NCBI RefSeq assembly: GCF_963678635.1
Contig: NC_087062.1
Coordinates: 82,356,012-82,420,011, forward strand
Direction: 5' to 3'
Length of the DNA: 64,000 nt
DNA from: Symsagittifera roscoffensis
Lineage: Eukaryota; Xenacoelomorpha; Acoela; Convolutidae
Shown: positions 11,314 through 22,324 of the stretch, one piece after another
How positions within the stretch are numbered: position 1 is the stretch's first letter
Layout of the letters: each line of letters opens with the position of its first letter
Position numbers and translations under genes: made by a program
Notes under the pieces: model-generated
Database searches by the model: none
What the model was told of the DNA's origin: nothing
Seen by the model: only the letters and a program-made list of their open reading frames with translations

Positions 11314-12660
11314 AAGAGTAATGAACGTAGTGAGTACTCTTATATAGGTCTTGCTGATTTTTTTTCAGGAAGTCTTAAAATTTGCTCACGCTCAATTTTG
11401 ATTTTTCGCGGTTTGACTCTTGTGATTTATGTTTCAGTTCACTTAATTTCCTTTATTAAAAGGAAGGCAAACTCCACTATCAAACAGCAAATTGTAAAGG
11501 TCACGAAAAACGTGATGGACTTCTAATTTCGAAAATGGAATTTAATTTTCAGATTTCTCAGTGAAATAAAATTTTATCTATTGATCCAGTTTTTTCAAAT
11601 TGGTTAATTATAACAAAAAAGGGATCAATCGAGCAACCTCCCCCCGTATTGACCAATTGAGCTATCTCCCCCCAAGCAAAAACTAAGACACCACAAAAAG
11701 GCGCCAACAAACGCAATTAGATGGTTGATGTGTTTATGGCACGCAATCAATTGATCGACTGAAGTTAATTTTATATGAGTATCGAGAAAAATTTTGAAAA
11801 AGAAAAAATTGAAAAAAAAACTTATTTGCAAAATTTTGTTTGGGCGACTCATGCCTCTCATTGAGGAAAACGAGTATCAGGCTTGGTGCTCTGAACTTGT
11901 ATCTGAATACCAAAAAAGCTCTCTTCAGCACCTTACTATTATACGCAATAGTTTTTTTTTCATTTAGGACAGAAAAAAGTCGCTTTATGTGCCTCAGTTT
12001 TATTGATTTTGTTTTCACTCTGAATGTATTTATTGAGCTTTGATATTGTAAAAGTTGGCGTTCCATACTCGTTGGAGAATCTCGTTCATATTATCATATC
12101 ATTCAAACTATTTTCAAGTGGTTATAAACATGCCTGAAGTACTTATTGAGCTGTCTCCCCCCCCCCCCCACGCGAGAATGGGGGGGGGGGGAGGATTGCT
12201 CAATTGATCCCCAAAAAGTGTCCATCATAAATTGTTCAACAAATTTAAAGAGCTTTAATGCCATTTATTTTTTTCTTAATTCAAAAGCTGAAGATTTTTG
12301 AAAAAACAAGTCAATTTTTTTTTCAGTTTTTTGCTTTCATTACTCTTTTACAACTGGGTTTGAAACTCGCCATTTTGCTGACTGAAATGCGGCAAAATAT
12401 TCCGGCTCAGAAATTATTCCAAAGTGAATTTAGGCACGCTAATTGTTCCAAGTAATGTGTGATGAATTTGAAATAAAAACTCTGTACTTGAAATTGGCTA
12501 TGAGAAGATTTAAAATTTATCCATTTTTTCATCGTTTGAAAGTTTTTTCGATAATTTTGACAAATATTTACTTGCGGCTCCTGAAAAGATAGTCTGTCGA
12601 AACATTCAGGCTTCGCCCTGATACTAGCCATTTTTTTGTATTTCCGAGCACAAGTGTGTT
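11314..12660 (+). repeat. Family B repeat split by a MITE insertion
   Basis: The head hairpin at 11314-11341 has perfect arms AAGAGTA/TACTCTT. It is followed by 'ttgctgattttttttcagg', then the body 'aaaggaaggcaaactccact'. The copy stops at 'ataacaaaaaa' (11620) and resumes with 'aaaaagtgtccatcataaat' after 12212. The same junction is intact in another copy at about 25905. Confidence 0.85.
11621..12212. mobile_element. About 590-bp MITE with GGGGATCAATTGAGCAA ends
   Basis: Left end 'gggatcaatcgagcaacctc' and right end 'gaggattgctcaattgatcc' are inverted copies, each backed by a C or G tract. A C14 tract and a G-rich tract near 12160-12192 can fold together. It interrupts a family B repeat within an A-run, apparently duplicating about five A residues. 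Confidence 0.85.
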
Positions 12661-12890
12661 AGAGGGGTCCAAAGAAATAACCGGGTCCCTAATCTACTCA
12701 AAATGCTTCAAAATTGTTCAATTTATCGCTTCGGTGATGTCAATTTAATTTGGGAAAATTTGGGAAAATATCTGAATCGACCGGCTGGCTCATATTGATT
12801 TATTAATTTCTGTGATTTGTGAACCCTTTCTCACACTTGGTTTTTACCGGAACCCCTCTCTCACATTTGTACCATTTTTCGGTATTTCAG

Positions 12891-13000
12891 ACAGTGCAGT
12901 ATCACGTGCGGACGTGCGAGTGGGGGACGAAGTATTAGCAGTGAACGGAGCCACTCTCCGCCACTCTACTCACGAACACATCATCACATCCATTCACAAG
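12891..13000 (+). CDS. PALS1: Exon 3: central part of N-terminal PDZ domain
   Basis: Acceptor 'cggtatttcag', donor AAG|GTGAGC, entry phase 1, exit phase 0. It supplies the GDEVLAVNG core typical of PDZ beta4-beta5 and the alphaB helix beginning STHEHIITSI. The His at the first helix position (about residue 116) suggests class I ligand preference (S/T-X-hydrophobic C-terminus) by family rule; that specificity is inferred, not shown. Confidence 0.88.
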
Positions 13001-13268
13001 GTGAGCCAACTATCTACTTCCTATTCTGCTAAAACTAAATAGGCTCTTGTCCCATAATAGACCTCCCCCCCCCAAAAAAAAAACATTTCTTAGAATGTCA
13101 TTGAGGCCAGCCTCCGTTGAATGCCTATGACATCTAGCGGCTCGTTTCCATTAAAACACCCCAGAAAATTACGGCACCACAGATACATGAAAACTGTAGT
13201 GGTGGGGCTACAATTTTTTTGGTTGCTAGACTAACAAAGCAATTGAAGCCCCATCACTGTAAGGTTTT

Positions 13269-13640
13269 AAGAGTCAATGAACGCAGTAAAGACTTTTATA
13301 TAAGTCGCAATGGTTTTTTTTTTCGTTTTTTCAGGAAGTCTTAACATTTGTTCAGGCTCAAATTCATTTTCCGCGGTTTGACTTTTAATTTCTTTTTAAA
13401 TGCAGTTCATTTCATTAGCTAAAAGGAAGGCAAGTTCTACTATCGAACAGCCAAAGTGTAAAGATCACGAAAAACAAGATCGGCTTCTAGTTTCGAAAGT
13501 GGAATTCAGATGTCCCAGTGAAATGAAAAATTTACCAATTGATCCAGTTTTCTCAAATTGGGCCAATTTTTATCGAAACAGAACCAATCAAAAATGGCTT
13601 TAGAAAATCAAAGAGCTTTAAAGGGCATCTATTTTTTTCA
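13269..13640 (+). repeat. Family B repeat copy
   Basis: Head 'aagagtcaatgaacgcagta' then 'gacttttatataag', a poly-T-CAGGAAG acceptor-like site near 13336, and the 'aaaaggaaggcaagttctac' body. Confidence 0.85.
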
Positions 13641-13883
13641 TTGAAATTCGAAAGTTAGCATGTTAGCTATGTTTTTTTTGGGAAAAAAACTTAAAATTTT
13701 ATCACGCTCAAATTAGTTTTTTTTGTGGTTTCTTATTTGATTTCTTCTCAAGCTCAGTTCATTTCATTTGCTAGAAAGAAGACAAACTTCACTATCGAAT
13801 ATCGAAATTATAAGTTTCACGAAAAATGTGATTGATTTTTATTTCCGAAAGTGGATTTTAGTTTTCAGGCTTCTCAGCGTAAT

Positions 13884-14690
13884 TAGTCTTGCGATAAGCA
13901 AGGGTATTGCAATTGGTTACTAGACTTTTTTCCCATAAACAACTTTGTCTACTGGGCTCATCTGGACTCGTGGTAACTTGGTTTATAATGAATTCAAATT
14001 TTTAGTGTCTACTGCAAAAGGTCTCAGGTTCGAATCTGACTAGGACATGATTTTTAAACGGTAAATATCCCGGTTCTAAAAAAAATCGGCCTATAATTTG
14101 TCTGCTTATGTTTCGTCGGCTTAGTTGCCAGATCTATGAATCGTTTTTGTTTCGGTAAACATTTTTTCCTTGAAATTGCTTACAATATTTTAGCATTTTA
14201 AAAATGTGGCGGAATCGAAATTTGTTTTTAATTAATATTGGTTGTAATTTTACAAACTCGATTTCTCAAAATTTCTTTTTTTCTAAATTTTTTATCTGGT
14301 TAATAAGTTTAGGCTTAATTTACATCGACCTAGGGGCCTCTTATTGCGTCGTTCGGGGATCGTGTGTGTGCTCTGAGGGCGTGCGTGTGCTCTGAGGGGA
14401 AAAGGGACATCAAATTTTTTTATTAGTTCAGATTTTTTTCAATGTTTTTTGGCATGAAAGGTTTCTGCTCAGGTAATTTCGGTTTTGTTACCACATTGTA
14501 ATTATAATTTCAATCAATCATCCGGCAACTATGGCGTAGAGGTGACACAACTGTTTGAGACTGCTTTTTTTATTGATGATTTTTCATTGACAAAAACAAT
14601 TTTTTTTTCAAATTTTTTCGATTGATTTTAATCACATTTGCATCACATGTGGTGCGAAGCTCAGCTTCGCCTCTGTGTATATAATTCAAC
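13884..14690 (+). repeat. Family C repeat copy with tRNA-like segment
   Basis: Starts 'tcttgcgataagcaagggta', contains 'tctcaggttcgaatctgact' (a near-consensus Pol III B box) at about 14023-14042, and ends in the hairpin 'gcgaagctcagcttcgcctc' plus TGTGT at 14651-14676. The best-preserved family C copy in this window. Confidence 0.75.
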
Positions 14691-17332
14691 TAATGACCAG
14701 GGAGCGGAAAAAGTAAGTATTTTTTTAAGTATCTTAATTAAGTTTAAAAAAATAGATGAAAACATATCATTTTGCGTTAATTTGCCCCCAAAAACTGCAT
14801 TTTTTTTTAAAAAAAAGAACCATACACTGGAGTTTGTGATGAAAAAATCAGCCCACTTCATTTATGCGTGGATGAAATCCTAAGTTGAAACATTTTTTCA
14901 ATATTTTGAGGCAGAAACTGCGTGATTGTCAGAGATGACAGAAAAAGTGAGAATGTGTTGCTTTATGCGTTTGTAGGACAAAATTTGAAGGTTTGTTTAC
15001 TTACTTTTTCAAGAAAATTTTGCCTCCAAAGAAACTTTAAAAAGTACTTTTTCTGGCCAAAAATTTACTTTTTTTCCATCTCTTTGCTAATGCTCCATTT
15101 TTCTTAAGTGTACTGGAAGTTCAAAGAGCTATAAGGCCATGATTTTTCATTTTCCTTTTTCCAACTTCATTATTGGCTAGTTTTTGAGAGGTGCTTTGGA
15201 TGAATGGAATTAAGTATCCCATGTTTTAGGACAAGAAGCTGACAGACATTTTGGTTCATTTTGGCCATATTTATGTCAATGCTGAAAAAAATGTTCTGTC
15301 ATGCTTTGAAGATTTAAAGCGAAGGTATCTTGACCCCTGCTCGTTGGCAGTGGGTGACGTAACAATTATCAGCACAGAATAATAATCAAAAACTATGACC
15401 AAAAAAATGCTCGTTGGTCTTAATTAGGGGGCACAACAGCGGTTCTGCGTAAACAGCCGAACAGCTCCTGCGTTGGCTTTTTCACATGTGGATGAATAAT
15501 GATTTCTTCTCCACTTCGCCTCCATTTTCAATTTTTTTTTCTAAGTTAAGTTTTATTGTGGTGGCTAAATTATTGTCTTCAAAGTCGGATTGCCTTCAGA
15601 ATTCGTGAAGTGGAATTTAGTTTAAAGAGCTCTAAGGCCATCTATTTTTTTCGAAATTCAAAAGCTTGAAGGGCACCTATTTTTTCTTTGAAATACGAAA
15701 TCTGCAATTTTGCAAAAAACAAGTCATTTTTTTTCTGTTGACTTGCGTTCATTGACTCTTTTCCAACGGTCTGTTGGCTATGTTTGAGAAGTTTTCTTGG
15801 CTCGGTTTTAGTTTTGTCATAATGCTCATCAGAATTGATCCAAAGTTGCGGGACCTCCCTGTCCCTGATATTTTTGAAACGTCTTTTTTGTTCAAAAATA
15901 ACACCCTTCACCCCAGATCCCGTAATTTTCGATCCCCAGCAAGTTACGTTTTGCCTTGTATCCTGTTCAAATTTACAGGACACTTATGGTGACTCATGTT
16001 TTAATAAGTTCTTCAATAGCGAATGAAAAAAGTTCTGCCACCGAGTACTTTAATATCCGATAAAGTCACTCACTTGGAAAAATTTAAACCAGCAGTACAC
16101 ATCTACTGTAAATTACTCAAAACCACGCTGAGAGACGCTTAACTAATAAGCATAATAAAGGAGCTGATTATCAGTTTAGCTACTATACTCCTGACGAATC
16201 ATTTCGAGACAAGTTTGGCTCTGGATTCTTAAAAAAAAACTTTTATCCACTTAGGAAAGGAAATGCCAATGGATGTTGATTCCATTTCATTGCCTGGAAT
16301 CACTGTAGTACTTTTTGGTGAAACAGAACCACAGGAAATATTTTTGTAGTTTTCTCATTTTGTGCCATTTGGCTTGTCATTACACATCAATCGAATCTTG
16401 GCTCCTGTCTGACATGAAATTTTGTAGTGACTTGACAACAGTGCGTGAAGTTAACACTGAATTGGTCTGATCTGCTACACTGAAAAGTGTTCAGAACCAT
16501 TTGTAGTTAAGAGTTGGCTTCGAAGCGTGGGATGAAGAGATGGTTTAATGTTTGGTGTTAGTTTACATTGGCACAGCACGTTTTCTTCATCACCCCTCCC
16601 CCCTTTCCCCCACCTTCCTAGATAGCTTCTTTACTTGCCTTACATATACAAATGCACACTGTTAATATGAGCAAACATTTCCTCATCTTTTACTCAGCTT
16701 CGCTTGCGTAGTGTTCGAACATCTCCATTGATCTTAAACAACCAGAAAAGAACAATCGTTCAGCCAACTAGGAATTACCAGAGAAATTTTAGTGATGCCT
16801 ATCTAAATTCTTAAGTTACCATTACTCTGTACAAAAAATGCTCTGTGTTGCAGCATTGAAACGTGATAAAAATACCAAGTGATAACGACGAGAAAAATTA
16901 AGTTAGTTGCTTAGAAAGAAAGAGAGAAGCATAAAGGAACATGCCATTGTTTCAAATATAGGAGATTGACAGTAAGTATCTGAACTAATATGTCACATTC
17001 TTCGGATTGATGCTGACTCATTTTCAGTTGGAAATACGAAGCCAGAAGAAGCGATCTAGTCCGCGCATTTGGTTAAATCGTTACATGGTCTTGATTGTAA
17101 ATAAACACTTTGGAATTCATTCTTTTGCTAGTCATAGTACTGTAAGTCAAGAGACACTTTTCAACGATTACGTTGATTAAATCAGGAATCCAATTCGTTA
17201 GCTTACTAAATCTGTATTTATTACCGAGCCACTTTGATTCTCCATCATCATCGCGACTTCACTGGCCAAAATAAATTTCCGTTCTGTAAATTTGAAAATA
17301 TTACACGTGATGGAAATTATGTTCTTGTTTAG

Positions 17333-17624
17333 AGCATCCAAAACAGAGAACTAACGTTGAGACTAAAGCGACCAGCTGAAAGTTTTCCAACTTCGAAAAC
17401 AAATCAATTAGGAGCTATCAATTTAGTATCCGAAGAAGACTCATTACCAGCTAGAAACGTTTTATCAGTTCCAGTCTATAATAGTTTAAAGAGCCAACTC
17501 CAAACCACCTCCTTTCCAGACAACGAGACCAAATCAGAAGATATCGAACCAAGTTTTTCAAGTTTCAAACCAAGACGACCTTCCATCCAACTTCACACGC
17601 AAGAAAAGTCCCTCCCTTGCCAAG
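17333..17624 (+). CDS. PALS1: Exon 4: last strand of N-terminal PDZ, then linker
   Basis: Acceptor 'gttcttgtttag', donor CAAG|GTGAGT. The first residues, RELTLRLKRP, form the closing beta6 strand of the PDZ begun in exons 2-3, which shows the three exons belong together. About 85 Ser/Lys/Pro-rich residues follow with no recognised domain. Exit phase 1 matches the entry phase of the next exon found, 21.7 kb away at 39308. That agreement has a one-in-three chance of arising randomly. Confidence 0.78.
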
Positions 17625-18201
17625 GTGAGTTTTTCACTGATCTAGGAGAAAAAAAAATAAAATATTGCGTTTCATTAGAACTCAACTTAAAACGAAACTA
17701 ATTTAAATTAAAATGGAATTAAATTTTATAGTTTTGCTTGGAACTTCTGTGGCTGTTTTGAACCATTTTCTGGTTCTTTTCCAGTTCCCCCCATTTTTTC
17801 TGAAATTCAATATATGAAAGTCTTTTTTTCAAGGGCTTTTAATGTTACAAACGGCATTAAAACGTGTGAGTCTGATCAAATGAACAATTTTTACGACATT
17901 TTTACGTGCAAAATGCCGTGTGAACAATTTTTGAACCGTTTCATTCTGTAATTTTACGAGGGGGGTGGGAAACTGGAAAAAAGCACATATTCTGTGTTTT
18001 TTTATTATATAATTAATTTTAAAATCAAAGAATTAAACGCTGTATGTTGTTCTAAAAGCTGACCTAAAATTAGCCGATGATTTAATCGGCTACTTGACTA
18101 GTTTTGGCAAATTTTTGTGCTAAGTTCGAGTTTTACATGCTGTAAAACACATTGTTCGAGTGCTTTTTTGAAACGTGTAAGATGTTTTGAGGGGGAGGGT
18201 T

Positions 18202-18598
18202 CTCATACTTGAAGGACCGAATGCTTGAAAAATTCCAACCAATCAAAATCGCTAAGCGTTTCTATTGGCTGAATGTCTTTCTCACAAAATCGAAGTCAAA
18301 ATTAACAGAAAATGTATTAAATCAGTGGAAAAAAATCAAAAATATTACAAATTGCGGGTTACAACCGCAATACTATTCAGATAATCATCAAGATTGATGA
18401 GGTCAAAATCATACGAATTTTTCCGTCTTGAAAATTCATCTGCTTATTATCTAATCGGTCAATATTAACACTAATGGCCTGAATTTATTTTCTTATTTTG
18501 AGATTTTCGCAATTTATTTTGAGATTTTGAATACTCAATTCTGATTGGCTGAAAGTAAGCTAAATTTAATTTCAAGCATTCGGTCCTTCAAGCATGAG
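18202..18598. mobile_element. 397-bp MITE with 29-bp terminal inverted repeats
   Basis: Left 'ctcatacttgaaggaccgaa' and the complement of the right end 'ctcatgcttgaaggaccgaa' continue into 'tgcttgaaa' on both sides: 29 bp with one mismatch. The ends are further mirrored by 'aaccaatcaaaatcg' and 'ttctgattggctg' inside. No coding capacity; target duplication not clear. Confidence 0.88.
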
Positions 18599-19419
18599 GG
18601 ACGCCACCGTTTTGAGCTTGTGGTCTTTGAAATGAGGTTTGCGCTTTTAAGCGACGGATTGAAAATGTAGTTCTAACTATGTATTGCATATTTGAAACCA
18701 TTCGAGTAAAGTGGCACAATATCTTTACTGAATTTTAATTGGCACTTCAATATTAGCTGTTAGTTTGTCTCGGTTATTAGCAGTTCGTTTACAACCAGTA
18801 TTTTACAACATATAATCAATTTATCATCTTGCGAAGCTCTGATGCAATTTAAGGTTGATAAAAATTCTACTGACAGCTGTGCCGTGAGTAAAAAATAAAT
18901 TTTCTCTTTGTTAATGCAGGAACTGAACGTTCGCGAACTTAGGTCGCGTTGTTTTTTTTGTTTTTTTTTCAGGAAAAAAATTAGCTTACGCTCTGTTTAA
19001 CTCTTTGGCTCTTTGAGTTTTAAAGTTTTGCTGTAAGGTAATTTGATAAATGGCAGGACGTTACATTTTCAAATAATAAATGTAAAAATGGCGCAAAAAT
19101 TGTTCTAAATGCTGTCTAATAATTCAGAAGAGTCGATGATAAATTCTTTGCGAACTTCGAAGAGTTTTTAGATTATGTATTTGAAATCTTAACTTATAAA
19201 TTAAATGAAAGTCTTTATGAGCTCTGGACGCAACGTTTTTACTTTTATATCGAGCACAATGTTTAAGAATCAATCACAGCTACCATCAGAGGAAGATGAA
19301 CTCGATCCAACTTCTAGGCTAGACAAGTAGCTGCCTAATTTTGTCCAAAATTTTGTATTTACAGATTCATTTCAGCCTGAAACGAATCAACTAAAAACAG
19401 CAACCTCCATGTTAAGAAA

Positions 19420-19960
19420 GATTTTTTTGCGAACCGATTCAGTCAACGAAATAAATTGAAATACTTAAACGTTTCATAGCTTAAAATGCTTGCTTAAAAA
19501 AAACTTTTAGCTTGTCGCGAACATATTCCGTCCACGAAATAGCTTGAAATATTTCAAAGTTTCATAGCTTGAATAGTTTGCTTCGAAAACCTTAAAGCTT
19601 TTCGTGAACCAATTCAGTCTTTGAAATAATCTTAAATAATTCGAAATTTTAGATCTTCAAAAGCTTGCTAAGAAAAACTGAAACTTTTTGCGAACCGATT
19701 TGGTCTACGAATTAACTTGAAGAAAATCACAATTTCATAGCTTGAATAGATTGCTTAGAAAACTTAAGGTTTTTCGCAAACTGATTCGGTTTATGAAATA
19801 TTTTGAATTTCTAACTTGCTTAGCTCTAATAGCTTGCTTAGAAAACTTCAATTTTTCGGGAACTGATTCGTTCTATGAAACCTTAAGTTTTTCAAACCGA
19901 TTTACAATATGGCTTAACGTGAAATTGTTCAAAGTTTCATTGCTTGGATAGCTTGATAAG
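19420..19960. repeat. About 85-bp minisatellite, six degenerate copies
   Basis: Copies beginning 'ttgcgaaccgattcagtc...' recur near 19427, 19513, 19599, 19685, 19769 and 19852, a spacing of 83-86 bases. Each also carries 'tttcatagcttgaatag.ttgctta'. Divergence of about a quarter between copies suggests an old array. Confidence 0.85.
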
Positions 19961-20039
19961 AACAACAATTTTTCTTGCAAGCAAATTGATTATTTGAGAC
20001 GGCCTTGCTAGTTTGAGATAAAACTAAACCATGTTTTTG

Positions 20040-20560
20040 GTTTAGAGTTTTTTAAAAATTTTTTAAACCCCTGGCCCAGCTCCCACCTTTCAACCCTGGA
20101 CCTTTTTTCCGTGGGCGAAGGAGATGTCATCTATTTTGCCGCGGCCGGTCCCTCCTTGAGGAGGCAGATCTTCATCGAGGGCATTATAGTTCTGTTTCAA
20201 CTGTATGCTGGCTTCGTTTTAATTTATTTGCGACAGCGAAGATTTAAGCCCCGCGATGCGTTTTTTTTCGTGCACCAAATTGTCAAATTTGCCACTTTTT
20301 GGTAAAAAACGGCTCTGTGTTTTTTGGGTGATTTGAAAAGATTTTAGCGCCTTTTTTGGTTTGATATTTTCATTGAGTATCCTGCCTTTTGTTTGCCCAT
20401 CGCCCTAATTCTTCCTCTCTACCTTGCTTCCATGGCGGATATAAATCTCATCCATTTCACCGTAGCTGGTCCTAGCCTTGAGAAGGCGGGTGATATTAGG
20501 ACTCTCCAAACGTCATCGAAGTGGGATTCGAACCAGCGACCTTTAATTTTTAGCCAATCG
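20040..20560 (-). repeat. GC-richer block with tRNA-like segment on the minus strand
   Basis: 'gtgggattcgaaccagcgac' (20520-20539) is the reverse of a tRNA T-arm/B box (GTCGCTGGTTCGAATCCCAC). Two related upstream phrases ('gccggtccctccttgaggag', 'gctggtcctagccttgagaa') suggest a short duplicated SINE body. Probably a minus-strand SINE. Confidence 0.45.
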
Positions 20561-20739
20561 AGTTGAAAATGATCCTCTTTTGCTTTGTTTCCTGACCTTG
20601 TTTGTCAACTCTCTTGAGAGGGATAAAGATTTCGACGATATCTCAAAAGCTCGATTAAACTCAATAAATCTTTTCGTTTTCGTCTAAAGGATAGAGATAT
20701 TTTTCAGTGCTTGATTGCCTTTTCTATGTAAAAGTTATT

Positions 20740-21500
20740 AAGAGTAATGAACGTAGTGAGTACTCTAATATAGGTCTTGCTGATTTTTTTTTTGATTTTT
20801 TAATCAGGAAAAAGTCTAAAAATTTGTTCACTCTCAATTTGGGTTTTTCGCGGTTTGATTTGTGATTTCGTATTATGTTCAGTGCATTTCGATTGTTAAA
20901 AGGAAGGCAAACTCCACTATCGAACAGCAAAATTGTAATGGTGACGGAAAACGTGATCGACTTCTAATTTCGAAAATGGAAATTAATTATCTTCAGAAAC
21001 TATCATCAATGCCTAAAATTGTTTTCCCGCGCCTAAAATTTGGTTGTCAATTAACGCAAGGAAAACGAAAAAAGAAACGGTTGCTGTGCCTTTTTGCTGA
21101 ATTCGTTCGCATTTTCTAATGAAAAACTTAAATGAATCTGATCTTTGACTTTCAATTTTTGGATTCTGTTTTTGTGAGTTTATTGCAATTGTAAGTGTCT
21201 TGTAATCCGGAACTAGACTTTTCTTGTAAACAACTTATCCCAAAACTCAACATCGGGATATTGAAACTACTATCCGGATCCTTGCCACTTGACTTAGAGG
21301 GAAAGCGGTTGCCTATACATACTTTAGGCCTGGGGTTTGAATTGCGACATCTTGATGAGTTTATCGTTTTAAAATTCAACTCTGTCTGATTTGAAAAATT
21401 TGTCTTTTGCAAACCTGAATACATCTAACTCCTATCGGTTTGCTCTACAATCAAGCTCTTCGTAATTGCACGGATACAGCTATTCGGGTTGGTATGATTC
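20740..21500 (+). repeat. Family B copy, long form
   Basis: Hairpin head with arms AAGAGTA/TACTCT at 20740-20766, acceptor-like poly-T, the body, and a further 400 bases (to 'ggatacagctattcgggttgg') shared almost base for base with 46210-47000. It includes a tRNA-like 'ggcctggggtttgaattgcg'. Confidence 0.85.
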
Positions 21501-22056
21501 TCAATGAACAAAAAAACAGCTAAATGAGTTTTTTGTTTTGGAGGTTCTGTCAGAAATAACTGAATTGAGAAAAAAATGTGATATGAAATTTTTGATATAG
21601 TTGTGCAGAAATGGTTTTGTTATTACACTTGCGAAGTGAGTGTATTAGCTTGAATTTTTTTTGCAACCTAAGTCGCAAGTATTGGTGCAGCACCTCAATA
21701 ATGGTGGAGTACCTTAAAAGCTGTTTCCTAGAATGCGCTTTGTCTTTTGAATAGTAATAAGTTAACGAAGTTAATGCATTTTAATTTATCGAATGAACTG
21801 AAAAAAAAGTGATTTGATTCAAACAACATAATCATAATAACTCGATTTATGAAATTTTCTAACTCAATATATCTTGCAATTTTTTGAAATGCGTAATTTA
21901 TTCATAACGTGGCTTTATGCTTTTCGATTTGTTACATGCAAAGTTAGTCTGGATGCCTTCAGTTATATTCCAAATTATCAAGTGCAAAATTGCTTCTTTT
22001 TGTTTTCGGTGTCTTTTTGGCGAATGGCCTCTTCATTCATGATAAGTATTTGTCGG

Positions 22057-22150
22057 TTGTTAAGCTTGTGCCGCTGAGTGGATAGTGCGTGAGACTCAAA
22101 ATCTCTTGATTGCAGCAGTTCGCAGATTCGAATCCTACACGTAGCCGATT
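22057..22150 (+). repeat. tRNA-Leu-like segment of a SINE or tRNA pseudogene
   Basis: 'tgccgctgagtggatagtgc' resembles an A box/D arm; GAGA-CTCAAAA-TCTC forms an anticodon stem-loop that would carry CAA (Leu); 'agattcgaatcctac' resembles a T arm. The T stem and acceptor stem do not pair well, so it is not called as a functional tRNA. It is followed at 22233-22258 by a family C-type hairpin tail. Confidence 0.5.
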
Positions 22151-22324
22151 TTTTGCTAATTCGAATCTGATTTCTACTTTTTCTTATTTCACTTGATAGA
22201 GCTGCTTTTTAGCCGACTTCTGGCAAGTGTTTGCGAAGCGCAGATTCGCCTCTGTGTAAAAACTTGCTTATTCTTATTTAATGCTAAGCCATATTTTTGT
22301 ACATAAGTTTCTCAATAATTTTAT

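Larger units (their letters stand above)
10208..12890. other. Remainder of intron 2
   Basis: AT-rich intron. 10208-11300 shows no recognisable feature. 11314-12660 is a family B copy split by a MITE (listed separately). The rest, to the exon 3 acceptor, shows nothing further. Confidence 0.7.
13001..17332. other. Intron 3, repeat-filled
   Basis: Holds family B pieces (13269-13640, 13700-13880 and about 15600-15790), a family C copy (13884-14690), and a 15340-15480 piece of the 'gcacaacagcggttctg' repeat shared with 42.5, 57.9 and 59.5 kb. 15990-17330 shows no recognised feature. Confidence 0.65.

Noticed and set aside
15642-15983. 113-codon open frame on the minus strand
   Set aside because: It is the antisense of a family B body and its phrases recur in other copies with stops.
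22057-22150. Functional tRNA-Leu gene
   Set aside because: The anticodon arm is good but the T stem and acceptor stem do not pair, and the segment is joined to a family C tail; more likely SINE-derived.
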